Made by a program: the position numbers and the translations under genes
In this document: positions 61,288-64,000 of the stretch, in pieces
Numbering within the stretch: position 1 is the first letter of the stretch
Layout: the number at the start of each line of letters is the position of its first letter
Notes under the pieces: model-generated
Told to the model about the DNA's origin: nothing
Database searches by the model: none
What the model saw: only the letters and a program-made list of their open reading frames with translations
DNA from: an uncultured Bacillota bacterium
GTDB taxonomy: Bacteria; Bacillota; Dehalobacteriia; UBA7702
Assembly: GCA_934702375.1 (NCBI GenBank)
Contig: CAKUYE010000014.1
Coordinates: 1-64,000, forward strand
Direction of reading: 5' to 3'
Length of the DNA stretch: 64,000 nt

Positions 61288-61315
61288 TTGCGGGGTGGGG
61301 GTAATTTCATATACT
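61288..61315 (+). promoter_or_regulatory. Possible promoter of the cobalamin riboswitch
   Basis: TTGCGG (61288-61293), a 16-bp spacer and TATACT (61310-61315), ~22 bp upstream of riboswitch helix P1. The match is moderate. Confidence 0.4.
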
Positions 61316-61337
61316 ATAGGTATTAGAAGTGAATACT

Positions 61338-61540
61338 TGCCATAAATGCCCGCAGTATGTGTTGATTTCAGCCATGCTCGGGGGACGGAATCCGGTGCGA
61401 GACCGGAGCTTTGCCGGAACTGTAAGTTTATGATCGCCGAGCCTATGGTCAGAGGCCGCCATTGGGATTTCCCGAGAAGGCAGGTGAGGCGTGAGGTTGG
61501 TACCTCGCGTAAACGAGCCAGGAGACGTTCTGTTTATGGC
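61338..61540 (+). ncRNA. Cobalamin riboswitch
   Basis: The closing helix is TGCCATAAA (61338-61346) with TTTATGGCA (61532-61540). The core has GGAATCCGGTGCGA, ACCGGAGC and CCGGAACTGTAA (61387-61425), and the B12 box is GCCAGGAGAC (61517-61526). This matches the AdoCbl class, which represses downstream genes when cobalamin binds. A strong terminator follows at 61589. No B12 synthesis or transport gene follows within the window; the only downstream gene is a surface protein 440 bp away. Confidence 0.9.
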
Positions 61541-61588
61541 AGCCTGTCGTGACGGATCATCGCAGCAGGAGACAGATTGCAAAAAATA

Positions 61589-61627
61589 ACGGCTTGCAGC
61601 AGGAAGAATTGCTGCAAGCCGTCTTTT
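61589..61627 (+). terminator. Terminator of the cobalamin riboswitch
   Basis: ACGGCTTGCAGCA / TGCTGCAAGCCGT is a 13-bp perfect stem followed by CTTTTG. Confidence 0.85.
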
Positions 61628-61691
61628 GTTAAAAAATTAAATAAAGAACCTATTTATTCGACAGGTTTATTATAATTTGTCGCAATAAAAA

Positions 61692-61772
61692 AGGTGCGTA
61701 CCGGGTCGGAAGTTTCTTGGCAGGAGCATTCAAACCCAAGTACGCTGCACTTTTGTAGGGTGCTCCATTATT
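61692..61772 (+). ncRNA. Possible pseudoknotted RNA element
   Basis: GTGCGTAC (61694 on) can pair with GTACGCTGCAC (one bulge). GGAGCA, inside that helix, can pair with TGCTCC outside it, which gives an H-type pseudoknot; GGGT/ACCC adds a further helix. It lies between the riboswitch terminator and the surface-protein gene, in AT-rich sequence. No known class fits. Confidence 0.35.
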
Positions 61773-61867
61773 ATATCCTTTTTTACCTATGCCGTCAAGG
61801 GAAAATTGGTGGGGTAAAAGAGAAGATATTGTTGTCTTGAAAAGAAATGCCGGAGACCGGTTGTACC

Positions 61868-61895
61868 CTTACATGATTTCGTAAGGGTTTTTTTG
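61868..61895 (+). terminator. Terminator upstream of the surface-protein gene
   Basis: ACCCTTAC / GTAAGGGT stem followed by T7. It ends any transcript from the riboswitch or pseudoknot region ~90 bp before the next gene. Just after it, AGGAGG precedes a three-codon ORF (ATG ATC TAG). Confidence 0.8.
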
Positions 61896-61984
61896 TTGGA
61901 AGGAGGTACAAAGATGATCTAGATGTTACCACGTTGCAGCGAAAAAAATTCATGTAAAAAATTCATGTATGGAAGGATATTAAA

Positions 61985-64000
61985 ATGAGAAAAAATTTAT
62001 TATTTCTTCTTTGTATGTTGCTGACGGTCTTTACCTTCAGCACCGGCATTTTTGCTGCGGATGCCTGGGACGGCAGCGTAGATACAAGCTGGTACAAAGC
62101 AGATCAGACCTCTTTTGAGATCAGCAACGGCAAAGAGCTTGCCGGGCTGGCAGCGATTGTAAACGGCAATGCCAGCGGAATCACGAAGAGTAATTTTGAA
62201 GGGAAAACCATTACCCTTACAGCCGATATCGACCTTGGCAATAAGCAATGGACTTGCATTGGCATAAGCGATTATTTGCGTTTCAAAGGTATTTTTGACG
62301 GTAACGGCAAAACTATTTCGAATCTATTATTTGGATATGGTCAAAACAAGGGCTTATTTGTCTACAATTATGGTACCGTTAAGAATCTTACCATACGTAG
62401 TGACAACCTTCTCACAAATGGTCATAACAATCAAGCTGCATTTGTTACCTATAATTATGGTAACGTATTGAATTGCGTTAATTATGCTAAAATCGATGCT
62501 ACAAATGGTTCCTATCAGGGATATCTTGGCGGCATCGTATCGGTTAATCAAAAAGAAGGCTATATTGTAGGTTGCGTCAATTACGGTACTATTACCTCAA
62601 ACCAACATTGTATTGGTGGTATTTCCGGAACAGATTTCGGCAAAATTATTAACTGCTATAATTGTGGTGCTATTAAGGGAGACGGAAGCGTTGGTGGTAT
62701 TGCCGGAAAAATTTCACTAATTGGCAACGTATCTAGTTCTTTAATTAAAAATTGCTATAATGTTGGTATTATTACGGCAAATCAAGGTGGTGGAATTTGC
62801 GGAAATGATAGTAAAGGTAATTATGTAAATAACTATAGCTTATCCACCGATGAGATCAATAAGGATCTGCCGTGTATTGGAAACAAAACGGCAACGGAAG
62901 CCGAAGTAAAAACGGTAGACGAAGCGACCTTAAAGGCTGCAGCCTCTTCCTTGGGAGATGCCTATGTTGCCGATAAGGAAGGCGATGCTGCCCTCAACGG
63001 CGGTTATCCGCTTCTCACTTACCAGAAAACCGGTGAATATACCGAGGAAGCCGATGGACTTGAAATAGAGTCTGTAGAAGCGGTCAACGGCACCATTACG
63101 GCAACGCTGAATAAAGAATTGACCTACACCAAATTGGCAAAGGACGATTTCACCGTTACCGTGGCAGGGAAAGAAGCTGTGGTAAATTCCGTAACAGTCA
63201 ACGGCAGCCGGGCAACGATCGCCTTTACCCCCATTGCGCCGGAAGCAGTGGAAAAGACCTACAATGTTTCCTTAAAATACAAGGACGGTGAAGCAAAAAC
63301 GGCTAATCTTACCGTTGCGGCTTTTGTAATGGAAGATTTTGCCGTTGAAAACGGTAAGTTTACAGCGACGGTGGATACTACTCTCACGTCTGCCATGGTT
63401 TCCTTGAAGGATTTCCATGCAACGATTTCCGCTAATGATGGTGAACCTACGCCTCTTGAATTAGCTTATTGTAATGTGTGGGATGGGGAGTTCTATGGTG
63501 AATTTGATATGATCGCCAATAAAACGGTGGCTACCAAATACACAGTTACTCTCCAATACAAAGATGGTCAGGTATACAGCGGCTCCTTTGATGTTGACGC
63601 CCTTTGGTTGGCTTCCCTTGACTCCTTTGATAACCCCACCCTGGCCTTTGGCCGCCTCTTTAACGGCAGCTATGCATATACTAGTACCCCCGGTGTGTTG
63701 ACCGTAAGCTTTAACGATACGCCGGTGGTGGATCCCACAGCCGCCGACTTCAAGGCAACCTACGTGGCGGAGATCGATGGGGAATTTGAGACCAATGATC
63801 TTAAGATCACAGAGGTGCAAATGAGCGGCAACGTTGCCGAGCTTTCCTTTCAGCGGATCCCCCTGACCGATACGGCAACGGATATCATCGTTCGGGTGTC
63901 CTATAAGGGTGGCGAACGGAAGAGCATTGCTTCCGCTCTGCCGGCGAACCCCAATTGGAGCGCTTACGCAAAAAAACCTGCTGTGGGCAACGGCACGGCG
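61985..64000 (+). CDS. GLUG-motif surface protein (5' part; runs off the window)
   Basis: An open frame of 672 codons runs to the window end without a stop. A signal peptide (1-24, ending GIFAA) is followed by a GLUG-type region at ~45-290 (FKGIFDGNGKTISNLLF, VGGIAGKI, VNYGTITSN and similar), probably a beta-helix. Beta-sandwich repeats follow, with pairs such as TVTVAGKEAVVNSVTVNGSRATIAF. GGAAGG precedes the ATG. Given the other surface proteins here, C-terminal SLH domains are likely beyond the edge, but this is inference. It probably acts as an adhesin. Confidence 0.85.
   Translation, partial: MRKNLLFLLCMLLTVFTFSTGIFAADAWDGSVDTSWYKADQTSFEISNGKELAGLAAIVNGNASGITKSNFEGKTITLTADIDLGNKQWTCIGISDYLRFKGIFDGNGKTISNLLFGYGQNKGLFVYNYGTVKNLTIRSDNLLTNGHNNQAAFVTYNYGNVLNCVNYAKIDATNGSYQGYLGGIVSVNQKEGYIVGCVNYGTITSNQHCIGGISGTDFGKIINCYNCGAIKGDGSVGGIAGKISLIGNVSSSLIKNCYNVGIITANQGGGICGNDSKGNYVNNYSLSTDEINKDLPCIGNKTATEAEVKTVDEATLKAAASSLGDAYVADKEGDAALNGGYPLLTYQKTGEYTEEADGLEIESVEAVNGTITATLNKELTYTKLAKDDFTVTVAGKEAVVNSVTVNGSRATIAFTPIAPEAVEKTYNVSLKYKDGEAKTANLTVAAFVMEDFAVENGKFTATVDTTLTSAMVSLKDFHATISANDGEPTPLELAYCNVWDGEFYGEFDMIANKTVATKYTVTLQYKDGQVYSGSFDVDALWLASLDSFDNPTLAFGRLFNGSYAYTSTPGVLTVSFNDTPVVDPTAADFKATYVAEIDGEFETNDLKITEVQMSGNVAELSFQRIPLTDTATDIIVRVSYKGGERKSIASALPANPNWSAYAKKPAVGNGTA

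Overview
The window looks like chromosomal DNA from an endospore-forming, anaerobic Firmicute of the Clostridia or Negativicutes type. The reasons are an alpha/beta-type small acid-soluble spore protein, several surface proteins carrying SLH domains, corrinoid-dependent (MttB-family) methyltransferases, Firmicute-style promoters and AGGAGG ribosome binding sites, and the order fba - transaldolase - glpX - (radical SAM) - rpmE - DUF1385 - prfA - prmC. I cannot name the species.

Layout. 1-570: a decayed IS3-family element whose outer end forms the 3' end of a MATE efflux gene (478-1908). 2149-3633: a DUF1846 protein. 3640-8630: an operon with a consensus sigma-54 promoter, encoding an MttB-family methyltransferase, an APC permease, a one-TM peptide and a frameshifted NCS1 permease. 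8755-17782: housekeeping genes (argS, fba, transaldolase, glpX, radical SAM, rpmE, DUF1385, prfA, prmC). 18092-19856: three tandem paralogous membrane proteins, the first frameshifted. 19903-20405: a small HTH regulator divergent from a cysteine-rich peptide, with a perfect 36-bp palindrome over the promoter. 20480-26342: a second sigma-54 module (MFS transporter and MttB-family protein), divergent from its likely sigma-54 activator, which is followed by a flavodoxin/ferredoxin protein and a nitroreductase.

26486-37220: SLH surface proteins, tyrS, a lone SASP gene, and a gene-free stretch (30214-31315) packed with palindromic intergenic repeats and a hairpin array. 37506-46028: a YcxB-like protein and purF, two DUF proteins, a glycosyltransferase with galE, and an E2-like acyltransferase with an acyl-CoA synthetase. 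46029-46651: a second copy of the composite repeats. 46652-52988: a large SLH protein and small membrane protein downstream of a TetR - ECF sigma - membrane protein - PrsW-like protease operon. 53135-57095: potABCD (written potD, potC, potB, potA left to right), preceded by a roughly 365-nt structured leader with its own promoter and terminator. 57763-61255: leuS and holA. 61256-61984: a cobalamin riboswitch with terminator, a possible second structured RNA, then the start of a GLUG-type surface protein that runs off the window.

How the parts work together. The two MttB loci share sigma-54 promoters with the one sigma-54 activator in the window. This suggests a single regulon for import and corrinoid-dependent demethylation of methylated amines, but the corrinoid protein and the second methyltransferase are not here. 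Envelope biology is the other theme: at least four SLH proteins, a GLUG protein, and an ECF/PrsW-type signalling operon. The best candidates for something undescribed are the pot leader RNA, the 36-bp palindrome locus, the ECF/PrsW/SLH cluster and the hairpin arrays with changing but always paired stems.
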